DNA of 19,946 nucleotides, taken from RECH01 sp964431105. Its GTDB lineage: Bacteria > Cyanobacteriota > Cyanobacteriia > RECH01. This document shows, piece by piece, positions 12,819 to 19,946 of the stretch. Numbering within the stretch: the first letter of the stretch is position 1; each line of letters starts with the position of its first letter. The stretch lies in contig CAYSIR010000053.1 in NCBI GenBank assembly GCA_964431105.1, positions 1-19,946 on the forward strand. Reading direction: 5' to 3'. A program made the translations under genes and the position numbers. The notes below the pieces were generated by a model, which was given only the letters and a program-made list of their open reading frames with translations, was not told where the DNA came from and did not search any database.

Positions 12819-13355
12819 GACAATTCAGGAACTCAATGATTACACTATCGCCCGTTTTGATGAAGACCTCAGTGACAGAGACGGGCATCGGTTGTGATGT
12901 CTCCGAGGAGTAATGGTGACGGTCGGCAATCAAAGCGGTGACTAGCATCCTGGCAAAAGGTGATGTACATCACTGCCGCAAAGGCGATCGCACATGCGAC
13001 CAATTGATCAGTAGAAATGACCGATGAACCTGTGCTGAGCCGCCCTGGTTCTATCCGGACAATTACCCAAAAATTGCCATTCCTTCATAAAGTGACAAAT
13101 TTTCTCCGGTCTAGAAATTTAGTTTTGGTAAACGTAAGCGTCTTGCTGATGACTGCTCATGTTAGATTCCACAACTCAATAGCGCCAAGCTCCCCCGCGC
13201 GAATTGTAAACCTTAGATTGCATGAGACTGCATCAGACCATCAGGTTCCACTGAATTTTTATTCACCTGCGATCGCCCCATTGCAATCTTCCCCTGGATG
13301 TTGCGAGTAGACGATTGTGATTCGAGGAACTCCCTGCCTCCGGATGCATCCTCTA

Positions 13356-13380
13356 CAAACGAATGCAAACGAATGCAAAC
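13356..13380. repeat. 10-bp tandem repeat
   Basis: CAAACGAATG occurs twice and is followed by a third CAAAC (13356-13365, 13366-13375, 13376-13380). It lies about 120 bases before the RTX start codon. Confidence 0.75.
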
Positions 13381-13440
13381 GGAGTCCTGTACCTCCCGCT
13401 GTCTTTGATCAATGACAGCTAACCCCGACCTTCGGTTGGT

Positions 13441-13490
13441 TTTGATCAAATTCAGTCAAATTCGGTTAATTTCAGTCAATTTCTTGAATT
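13441..13490 (+). promoter_or_regulatory. Phased 10-bp repeats, possible operator
   Basis: Four consecutive decamers share a TTC start: TTCAGTCAAA (13451), TTCGGTTAAT (13461), TTCAGTCAAT (13471) and TTCTTGAATT (13481). TTTGATCAAA (13441-13450) precedes them. The 10-base period puts each unit on the same face of the helix. The array ends six bases before the ATG at 13497 and replaces any usual ribosome site. Confidence 0.45.
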
Positions 13491-13496
13491 GTCACT

Positions 13497-15890
13497 ATGC
13501 CAACAACCTTCATCGTCAACCAAACCGCCGATAATACAGCGGTTGGCTCATTACGCCATGCGATCGCCAATGCCCAAGCTGGAGACACCATCAAATTTGC
13601 TCCATCATTGGCGAACCAGACTATTACCCTAAGTCAAACCCTCACGCTCTCACCGGGACAAAATATCACCATTGATGGCGCAGATGCGCCAGGCGTCACC
13701 ATTAGCGGCAACAATGCCCATCGTATTTTTCTGGTGCGGTCAACCCACGTTAACCCAACCAACGTGGCGTTCAAAGACTTGCGGCTGATTAACGGTCGAA
13801 CCAGTGAGCGCGGTGGCGCGATCAGCACTGAACACCAAGCCTCAATCACTCTCGCCAACATGACCTTCACGGGCAACCGGGCAGACAAGGGCGGCGGGGC
13901 GGTTTTCAGCGCGTTTGAAGGAAATCTAACTGTTGACAATAGTACGTTTCGTAATAATGTCGCGATCGCTGCCAATGATGAACGCGGAGCCGGTGCGATC
14001 GCCTTTTGGGGCCCGAATAACTTCACCGTTCGCAACAGCGACTTTATCAACAACCGAGGCATCAACGGCGGCGCTATCAACAGCTTGACCGGTCGCCTCA
14101 CAGTTGAAAATTCCCGATTTGTCGGCAACGATACAACCGCCGCCCGCTTCGATACTGGGCGACCCAATGATTTCTTGCGCGGCTTTGGTGGAGCCATTTA
14201 TACCGACCGCGCCAGCAGCGCCAACGGCCCCGGCGGCACCATTCGCTTAGTCGGTAACTTATTTGAAAATAATACCGGTCGTGGAGAGGGGGGAGCGGCC
14301 TATCTCTACAGCGGACGACAAGACCGGGTTTTAGTTGAAGCGTCTGTCTTCAAAGATAATGAAGTGCTGGCGCTAACGGGGGGGGGTGCTACCGGCAACG
14401 GCGGCGCGCTAGTTCACATCACCAACGGCCCCAACCAAGGATTCACCGTTCGAGATACATCCTTTGTGGATAACACTGCCAATAACTCTGGCGGTGGATT
14501 GTGGGTTATGGATGCACCCACTACGATTACAAACTCGACCTTTTCGGGTAACCAAACACGCGGCGATTCATTCTCAAACAACGGTGGAGCGATCCTGCTG
14601 CGAAATGCACCCACGGCGATCGCCTCCAGCACCTTTGCCTTCAACCGCGCTGGCTGGGTGGGTGGAGCCATTACGGCTGGCGATCAGTCCGTGTCGATAA
14701 AAGACACCGTTTTCTACCAAAACACAGCCGACAATGGCCCGAATAATTGGAATATTCAACAGCACACCAGTCGAGAACTAACCGATCGTGGCGGCAACTA
14801 TCAATGGCTACCCAAGCAAACCAATTTAGGAAATGACTACAACGTTTCCAATAGCGTGAACCTGCAAGATCCGCGCTTGGGAGCGCTGCAACAAGCTGCC
14901 AATGGGTTATATTTTCATCCACTGTTGGCAGGCAGTCCGGCGATGGGCAGCGGTGCGGGCCCCGGCGGTAGCGGCCCCGGCACCGATCCAGCCCCCGCGC
15001 CAATTCCGGCTCCCGCTCCGACGCCGACCCCAGACCCAATTCCGGCCCCCGCTCCGACGCCGACCCCAGACCCAATTCCGGCTCCGGCTCCGACGCCTGC
15101 CCCCACACCAATTCCAACTCCCACGCCTAATCCAATTCCGACACCTGCTCCCACGCCCAACCCAGTCCCGGCTCCCGCTCCGACGCCGACTCCCGCCCCA
15201 GATCCACGTCCAACGCCGCCTGACGACCCCAACCCTACTCCAGGGGATGATAAACCCAAACCATCGACGCTATGGGGTACGCCACACCACGATCGCATTA
15301 TGGGTACTCAAGAGGGCGATCGCGTCATGGGGCGCACCGGAAACGACATCATCATTGGACGGGGGGGCAACGATCGCCTCTTCGGACAGTCTGGCAACGA
15401 TCGCCTCTTTGGCGGCCCAGGCAATGATGTACTTGCGGGCGGAGACGGTAACGATCGCCTATTGGGGCAGTCTGGCAACGATCGCCTTTTGGGCGGCTCT
15501 GGTCAGGATGTGCTGATCGGTGCAGATGGCAACGATCGCCTCTTTGGGCACGGTGGCAACGACCGGCTCATTGGCGGTCGCGGTCGAGATATTTTGTCGG
15601 GCGGTACAGGACGCGATCGCTTTATCTTTAATAATCCCAATGAATTTGGCGATCTCATCCTCGACTTCGACCCGCGTCAAGACATCATCCAACTCTCTCG
15701 GATCACCCGCTCGCGTCAGTTCCGCAGCCAAACCCCATTCGACGACTACATCAAACTAGCTCAGGTGGGTTCGCGCACCGTGGTTCGTATGGACATAAAC
15801 GGGGATGCAGAAGGAACGCAATTCCAAACGGTCGCCGTACTCAGAAATACTGACGCGAGCGACATCCAAGCCTCCAACTTTGTGATGTAG
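13497..15890 (+). CDS. RTX calcium-binding protein with parallel beta-helix domain
   Basis: 797 residues in four parts. Residues 1 to about 480 form a right-handed parallel beta-helix: a CSLREA-like opening (ADNTAVGSLRHAIANAQAGD) and many Pmp-like turns such as NNGGAI, GGAVFS and STFSGNQT. About 497-585 is a Pro/Ala/Thr linker with 12-residue repeats. About 605-705 holds eleven RTX nonapeptides (GGDGNDRLL, GGPGNDVLA and similar) that bind Ca2+. The end (DLILDFDPRQDIIQLS to SNFVM) matches type I secretion C-terminal modules. No signal peptide is present, which fits export by an HlyB/HlyD/TolC-like system encoded elsewhere. It is probably an extracellular or cell-surface protein. Carbohydrate binding or cleavage by the helix is possible, but no catalytic site can be named. 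Confidence 0.88.
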   Translation: MPTTFIVNQTADNTAVGSLRHAIANAQAGDTIKFAPSLANQTITLSQTLTLSPGQNITIDGADAPGVTISGNNAHRIFLVRSTHVNPTNVAFKDLRLINGRTSERGGAISTEHQASITLANMTFTGNRADKGGGAVFSAFEGNLTVDNSTFRNNVAIAANDERGAGAIAFWGPNNFTVRNSDFINNRGINGGAINSLTGRLTVENSRFVGNDTTAARFDTGRPNDFLRGFGGAIYTDRASSANGPGGTIRLVGNLFENNTGRGEGGAAYLYSGRQDRVLVEASVFKDNEVLALTGGGATGNGGALVHITNGPNQGFTVRDTSFVDNTANNSGGGLWVMDAPTTITNSTFSGNQTRGDSFSNNGGAILLRNAPTAIASSTFAFNRAGWVGGAITAGDQSVSIKDTVFYQNTADNGPNNWNIQQHTSRELTDRGGNYQWLPKQTNLGNDYNVSNSVNLQDPRLGALQQAANGLYFHPLLAGSPAMGSGAGPGGSGPGTDPAPAPIPAPAPTPTPDPIPAPAPTPTPDPIPAPAPTPAPTPIPTPTPNPIPTPAPTPNPVPAPAPTPTPAPDPRPTPPDDPNPTPGDDKPKPSTLWGTPHHDRIMGTQEGDRVMGRTGNDIIIGRGGNDRLFGQSGNDRLFGGPGNDVLAGGDGNDRLLGQSGNDRLLGGSGQDVLIGADGNDRLFGHGGNDRLIGGRGRDILSGGTGRDRFIFNNPNEFGDLILDFDPRQDIIQLSRITRSRQFRSQTPFDDYIKLAQVGSRTVVRMDINGDAEGTQFQTVAVLRNTDASDIQASNFVM
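15003..15110 (+). repeat. 36-bp tandem repeat in the proline-rich linker
   Basis: A unit starting ATTCCGGC and encoding IPAPAPTPTPDP occurs at 15003-15038 and 15039-15074 with one base difference, followed by a diverging third unit from 15075. Such GC-rich in-frame repeats can change number by slippage without breaking the protein. Confidence 0.8.
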
Positions 15891-16002
15891 GGCCCGGCAT
15901 CATCCGCTTGTCGGGGTTGCAGACGACAGCGCGATCGATTCAAAGATGAGCGATCGCGACTGTCACACCGACTGGCATACATTCATCCTTGACACAGCCG
16001 AT

Positions 16003-16032
16003 AGCGAGGGGTAGAAATATCCCTCGCTTTTC
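16003..16032 (+). terminator. Intrinsic terminator after first RTX gene
   Basis: AGCGAGGG (16003-16010) pairs with CCCTCGCT (16021-16028) across a 10-base loop and is followed by TTTCT. It lies 110 bases after the stop codon. Confidence 0.75.
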
Positions 16033-16227
16033 TGATCACAGGGAATCCAAGCGCCTCAATGCGCCATCGCCTTCCCCCTTTAACGTGCTGATGGGTCAAG
16101 ACGTATCTCAAATTACAATTTCAATATCCTCTTAATCAATTGTTTACCTCAGCTTTATCTCCGTATGGGAAGGTAGCATCGGCCTAAAACATACCGATGT
16201 AGTTTACGCAGGAATACTGAATTCCTA

Positions 16228-16267
16228 TGGAGATGACCGCATCTGCCATGCATTGCGGTCATCTCCA
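16228..16267. promoter_or_regulatory. 14-bp perfect inverted repeat upstream of second RTX gene
   Basis: TGGAGATGACCGCA (16228-16241) and TGCGGTCATCTCCA (16254-16267) are exact reverse complements with a 12-base loop. No T tract follows, so it is not a typical terminator. It could be an operator or an RNA leader hairpin about 180 bases before the start codon. Confidence 0.5.
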
Positions 16268-16294
16268 CTGGGCGTTTCACTGATAATGCAGGTC

Positions 16295-16313
16295 TAGACA
16301 ACTGTTTTGTCTA
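16295..16313. promoter_or_regulatory. Short inverted repeat in RTX leader
   Basis: TAGACAA (16295-16301) and TTGTCTA (16307-16313) pair around a 5-base loop. It is AT-rich and lies between the larger palindrome and the second RTX gene, compatible with a regulator site. Confidence 0.35.
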
Positions 16314-16444
16314 AATGCTGTAAGCCAGGTTTTTGCCAAGCCTGGTTCATCATTCAATCTGGATTGATGGGCGACGGTTGACCCTGCGGAACATAGGGAT
16401 GGATTGGGCTTGAAAATACCGGGTGATGATAACAAGAGGCACTT

Positions 16445-18763
16445 ATGGCTGATATTCGACTTCAGGTGATCGGCAGCTACGAGACCGGCGTATTTGATGA
16501 ATCTGCTGCCGAGATTCCGGCTTACGATCCGGCAACTCAGCGGCTCTTTGTCGTCAATGCAAATGACGCGGTTGTTGAAGTGTTGGATCTCAGTGATCCA
16601 ACCCAACCCAGCAAACTGTTTGATATTCAGAGCGATGGCGGTATCGTTAACAGCGTTGCGGTCAGTAACGGTATCGTGGCGATCGCCGTTGAAAATGAAG
16701 ACACTCAAGCCCCCGGAACGGTTGAATTCTATGCGGCAGATGGTGACGGCACTTCCCCCCTCAGCACCGTCACCGCCGGCGCGCTGCCCGATATGCTCGT
16801 CTTCACCCCCGATGGAACCAAGGTGTTGGTTGCCAATGAAGGGGAACCTAATGATGACTACACCATCGACCCAGAAGGTTCTATCAGCATCATCGACATT
16901 TCCGGTGGCGTGGAGAACCTCACTCAAGCCAATGTGACCACAGCGGATTTCAATGCATTCGACGCTCAAATCGACGCTTTGCGCGATAGCGGTGTCCGCA
17001 TTTTTGGCCCCAATGCTTCTGTGTCCCAGGACTTAGAGCCAGAATACATTGCCGTATCCCCCGACTCCACAACCGCCTGGGTTGCCCTGCAAGAAAACAA
17101 CGCGCTAGCGGTCGTGAACATTCCCGACAGCACAGTGACGGCTATTGTGCCCCTCGGCTTCAAAGATCACAGCATTGAGGGAAATGGACTGGATCCGAGC
17201 GATCGCGATGATGGCATCAACATTACGACCCATCCTGTTTTGGGGATGTATCAACCCGATGCGATCGCCACCTATTCTGCCGGCGGAGAAACCTACATCG
17301 TCACCGCCAACGAAGGAGATGCCCGCGACTATGACGGCTTCAGCGAAGAGTCACGTATTTCGAGGCTCGCCCTAGACGCAACCGCATTTCCCAACGCTGC
17401 CGCACTCCAAGATAATGCTGTGTTGGGTCGCCTCACAGTGACAACAACCTTGGGCAACACTGATGGTGACGATGAATTTGAGCAGCTATATGCCTTTGGC
17501 ACTCGCTCCTTCTCTATCTGGAATGCTCAAGGGCAACTGATCTACGACAGCGGCGACGACTTTGAGCAAATCACCGCAGAACAGTTTCCAGAAGACTTTA
17601 ACGCCAACAATGACGAAAACGACAGCTTTGAAAGCCGTAGTGATAATAAAGGTCCCGAACCAGAGGGCGTTGCTGTTGGCACCATTAACGGACGCACCTA
17701 TGCCTTCATTGGGCTAGAGCGAATTGGCGGCATCATGGTCTACGACGTGACCGATCCCAACGCCGTTGATTTTGTGAAATACATTAACCCCCGCGACTTT
17801 TCGGGGGATGCCGCCGCCGGTACAGCCGGCCCGCTGGGCCCCGAAGGTTTGATCTTCATTGATGCTCAAGATAGCCCCAACGGTGAAGCGTTGTTGGTTG
17901 TCAGTAACGAAGTCAGCGGCAGCACAACCGTGTTCAGCATTGACTTTAATCTCAGAGACTTTGCAACTCCCGGACGGGATGTGTTGCGTGGAACGTCTCA
18001 ACGGGATGTTGTGAACGCCTTGGCAGGTAACGATATTGTATTTGGCCTTGGTGGCAATGACGTGATCCTTGGAGCCGACGGTAACGATCGCCTCTTCGGC
18101 GGTGATGGCGACGATCGCCTAGTGGGTGGCGACGGCAATGATGTGCTAGTGGGTGACGACGGCAACGATCGCCTAGTCGGTGGTGCTGGCGATGATGTGT
18201 TGCTGGGTCGTAACGGCAACGACATTCTGCTGGGTGGCCCAGGCAATGACCGTCTGGTGGGTGGTATTGGTGATGACCTACAGCGTGGCGGTGCTGGCGA
18301 CGATATCATGATCGGCAATGCCGGTAACGATCGCCTCCTGGGTGACTCTGGTAGCGATCGCCTCTTTGGCGGTGTCGGCAATGATGAGCTGTTTGGCGGC
18401 GCAGGTAACGATCGCCTCCTGGGTCAAGGCGGTAACGATGCCCTAGTTGGAAATGCCGGGAACGACATCCTGATTGGCGGTGCTGGCAATGATGTACTCA
18501 ATGGCGGTTTGGGTAACGATCGCCTTATTGGGCAAGCTGGACGTGACATCTTTGTGATTAGCCGTGGCGGTGGCCGAGATATAGCGGTTGACTTCCAGGA
18601 TGGCGTTGACCGCATTGGACTCTCCGGTCGCTTGGAATTCGGCGATTTGACCATTCTTGACGCCGGACGAAATACCGTCATCCGCGATGGTCGGAATCCG
18701 CTGCTGGTGATGCGCGGTGTTGACGCTGACGATATTAACCGTCGCGATTTTGTGGCGGTCTAG
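16445..18763 (+). CDS. RTX calcium-binding protein with choice-of-anchor I domain
   Basis: 772 residues. Residues 1 to about 500 match the choice-of-anchor I type beta-propeller: EIPAYDPATQRLFVVNANDA near the start, TPDGTKVLVANEGEPNDDYT, and later YIVTANEGDARDYDGFSEES, LYAFGTRSFSIWN and GPEPEGVAVG. From memory, related domains occur in large secreted alkaline phosphatase or nucleotidase-like proteins, but no hydrolase site is evident here. About 525-700 holds some twenty RTX nonapeptides (GGDGDDRLV, GGAGNDRLL and similar). The end (DIAVDFQDGVDRIGLSG to RRDFVAV) is a type I secretion-like module. There is no signal peptide. ATG 16445 has AGAGG (16435-16439) five bases upstream. Its C-terminal third resembles that of the preceding RTX protein, so both probably use one exporter. 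Confidence 0.9.
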   Translation: MADIRLQVIGSYETGVFDESAAEIPAYDPATQRLFVVNANDAVVEVLDLSDPTQPSKLFDIQSDGGIVNSVAVSNGIVAIAVENEDTQAPGTVEFYAADGDGTSPLSTVTAGALPDMLVFTPDGTKVLVANEGEPNDDYTIDPEGSISIIDISGGVENLTQANVTTADFNAFDAQIDALRDSGVRIFGPNASVSQDLEPEYIAVSPDSTTAWVALQENNALAVVNIPDSTVTAIVPLGFKDHSIEGNGLDPSDRDDGINITTHPVLGMYQPDAIATYSAGGETYIVTANEGDARDYDGFSEESRISRLALDATAFPNAAALQDNAVLGRLTVTTTLGNTDGDDEFEQLYAFGTRSFSIWNAQGQLIYDSGDDFEQITAEQFPEDFNANNDENDSFESRSDNKGPEPEGVAVGTINGRTYAFIGLERIGGIMVYDVTDPNAVDFVKYINPRDFSGDAAAGTAGPLGPEGLIFIDAQDSPNGEALLVVSNEVSGSTTVFSIDFNLRDFATPGRDVLRGTSQRDVVNALAGNDIVFGLGGNDVILGADGNDRLFGGDGDDRLVGGDGNDVLVGDDGNDRLVGGAGDDVLLGRNGNDILLGGPGNDRLVGGIGDDLQRGGAGDDIMIGNAGNDRLLGDSGSDRLFGGVGNDELFGGAGNDRLLGQGGNDALVGNAGNDILIGGAGNDVLNGGLGNDRLIGQAGRDIFVISRGGGRDIAVDFQDGVDRIGLSGRLEFGDLTILDAGRNTVIRDGRNPLLVMRGVDADDINRRDFVAV

Positions 18764-19179
18764 GCTATGTTCAGTTCTGATTGGCATTCTGGACATTCGC
18801 TGGCGGCTCTACCGTTGAGCGCGGATTCAACCCATCTCCAGCGTCCATCTGCCTACAGCACTGATAACGCTATGGCTGATGCATCGAACGCCCAATTGGG
18901 CAACAGAACATGACTGTTAACAACAGCATCATCTGAGCCGGTCGGTGTGTTGGTTCGAGAGGAGGGAGACAATCCCTCCTTTTTTTTGTGCCAGTTGCCA
19001 CTTTGGGTGTTGCTGAGGGTGTATTGGAACGATGGTTCAATTTATTCAACCCTAAAATTCATCCCCGGAAGCAGCAATGCTCCATTTTGCTTGGAACCGG
19101 AGAGTTTTGGGACGTCCCTTGATTCAATGAAATATCCCCTCAACATTGAGCGATTAGCGATTTTCTAGGTTGCCCTTGT
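18764..19179. other. Region after the second RTX gene
   Basis: It holds a 12-bp palindrome GCCCAATTGGGC (about 18891-18902) and the terminator at 18958-18987. A 73-residue frame from 18947 starts inside the terminator stem and is not accepted as a gene. Confidence 0.6.
18958..18987 (+). terminator. Strong intrinsic terminator
   Basis: GGAGGGA (18961-18967) and TCCCTCC (18973-18979) form a GC-rich stem with loop GACAA, directly followed by eight T (18980-18987). It lies about 195 bases after the second RTX stop, so that mRNA probably has a long 3' region, or an unseen short RNA ends here. Confidence 0.85.
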
Positions 19180-19250
19180 GGTGGTAAGGATTTTTGATAG
19201 CGTGAACTATGCCTGCACCATCAAAAATCGTTATGTGAGTACCGCTACCC
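19180..19250 (+). repeat. F1 repeat, copy G (degenerate)
   Basis: GTAAGGATTTTTGATAGCGT (19184-19203) faces GCACCATCAAAAATCGTTA (19215-19233), followed by GTGAGTACCGCTACCC as in other forward copies. The centre (GCGTGAACTATGCC) is shared with copy C rather than with A, B or E. Confidence 0.75.
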
Positions 19251-19802
19251 GTTTCGGAAATAGGTCAGTTTGGGTAGGGGCCGGTTTTCTGACTGGTTGA
19301 GGTCTTGGAGTTGCCAGTGTTGTCCATCAACGGCAGCAGCCGGTAACTCCTATGCAGTTAAAATGCAGGTTAAAATTGGAGATGACCATCGGGAAAGCAC
19401 TGCGATCGCGATGTAGTTTCCACGATGCCCCAGCCATTCATCACTAGCCCCCTAGCCCCCCACCCATCGTCCATCACGCAGCAGTTCGGCAACTTCTGCT
19501 TGCCGCCTTAAAACCCTCGGTTTTTGAAGAATGGCGGAAATGGTCATGAGGCAAACCATCTAACGGCTCTTGCGTAATGAATACCCCTGTTGCGAAGGGT
19601 AAAAAACTTATCCTAGCCGGTTCGTTAGAGGATTACTTATCACAGATAGCCGGGTGAGAATGTTCTGAAATGTTCCGGATAGAGTGAATTTGGTGACGTA
19701 CTGTAAAGTTATTCATAGAATGAACAGCGACCGACCGAGCTAAGAACATTCTTCATCGTTCATTATCGAATCATTATGAAGTGGACTGGCGCTGTACATT
19801 TT
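19251..19802. other. Non-coding region
   Basis: About 550 bases with one HIP1 site near 19402 and a few short inverted repeats (for example GAATGTTCTGAAATGTTC near 19658). No reading frame, RNA gene or repeat family is supportable. Confidence 0.55.
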
Positions 19803-19886
19803 TGGGTTGTTCTTGAGTAGCAAAGATTCTTGTGCTGTGGGCACAGCCTACGCCATAGAAAATCTTGACCTGAATACTACTACCCA
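19803..19886 (+). repeat. F1 repeat, copy H (most diverged)
   Basis: It starts TGGGTTGTTCTTG and ends CTGAATACTACTACCCA, the F1 outer pattern in forward orientation. The inner arms CAAAGATTCTTGTGCTGTGG (19821-19840) and the TACGCCATAGAAAATCTTG part pair imperfectly. F2 copy 3 follows after 7 bases. Confidence 0.65.
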
Positions 19887-19893
19887 CTTTCTG

Positions 19894-19946
19894 CTATAGC
19901 AATCCTATTTGGATTGTGAGAAGGATTCCGCAGGAATCCTTCTCAC
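19894..19946 (+). repeat. F2 hairpin repeat, copy 3 (reaches window end)
   Basis: CTATAGCAATCCTATTTGGA leads into a perfect 14-bp hairpin, GTGAGAAGGATTCC (19916-19929) and GGAATCCTTCTCAC (19933-19946), with loop GCA. It is the best-preserved F2 copy, and the window edge may cut it. Confidence 0.8.

Larger units (their letters stand above)
12819..13496. other. Intergenic region before the first RTX gene
   Basis: It holds an inverted pair GCCCGT/ACGGGC (12850 and 12881), a decamer repeat (13356-13380) and a phased 10-bp repeat just before the RTX start. An open frame at 13017-13310 is not convincing as a gene. Confidence 0.5.
15891..16444. other. Intergenic region between the RTX genes
   Basis: It contains the terminator of the first RTX gene, then a leader-like region with three inverted repeats: 16228-16267, 16295-16313, and CCAGG/CCTGG near 16326-16345. 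No gene is supportable. Confidence 0.6.

Noticed and set aside
13017..13310. 97-residue open frame on the plus strand before the RTX gene
   Set aside because: No ribosome site, mixed composition without domain or membrane features, and it runs through a region rich in short repeats. More likely chance.
14915..15298. 127-residue minus-strand Gly/Val/Ala-rich frame
   Set aside because: It is the antisense of the proline-rich linker in the RTX protein, produced by its repeat composition.
18947..19168. 73-residue plus-strand frame after the second RTX gene
   Set aside because: Its first codons are the stem and T tract of an intrinsic terminator, and no ribosome site precedes it.

Overview
The window looks like chromosomal DNA of a cyanobacterium. 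The HIP1 octamer GCGATCGC occurs well over twenty times, inside and outside genes. The recognisable genes also fit: a plant-type [2Fe-2S] ferredoxin, a CCB-type cytochrome b6 haem-assembly protein, a pentapeptide-repeat protein, and large RTX proteins without signal peptides. No ribosomal RNA, CRISPR array, phage gene or intact transposase is visible.

Layout. 1-2243 is almost gene-free: a tRNA-Arg(TCT) on the minus strand, hairpins, what looks like the 3' end of an IS200/IS605-type element without its tnpB, and broken reading frames. 2244-3083 is a pentapeptide-repeat gene. 3137-3307 is a small non-autonomous transposon with terminal inverted repeats and an exact target duplication. 3697-3996 (minus) is ferredoxin. 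5142-5864 (plus, CCB protein) and 5879-7126 (minus, moeA) converge with 14 bp between them. tRNA-Thr(TGT) lies at 7533-7605. 8396-9433 encodes an orphan ABC-transporter substrate-binding lipoprotein, bracketed on both sides by the same three repeat families. 10052-10423 is a small exported protein of unknown function. On the minus strand, 12235 down to 10523 is a probable three-gene unit: creatininase-family amidohydrolase, membrane protein, MazG-like pyrophosphohydrolase. 12585-12818 (minus) is a small conserved-looking protein. 13497-15890 and 16445-18763 are two large RTX proteins, one with a beta-helix and one with a beta-propeller-like domain, each followed by an intrinsic terminator. The last 1.2 kb is non-coding and repeat-bearing.

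The strongest unexplained signal is the dispersed repeats. Family F1 is an approximately 85 bp palindromic element seen eight times (14, 3324, 7331, 8107, 9850, 12264, 19180, 19803). Three copies carry perfect 24-25 bp hairpin arms, and both arms differ together between copies. Family F2, an approximately 52 bp element with an 11-14 bp hairpin, is seen three times, each time close to an F1 copy. Family F3 is a looser repeat seen once on each side of the lipoprotein gene, giving the order F1-F2-F3-gene-F3-F2-F1.

Functional links between genes are limited. The two RTX proteins probably share a type I export route encoded elsewhere. The creatininase, membrane protein and MazG-like genes are probably co-transcribed. 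The other genes look like single transcription units separated by repeats.
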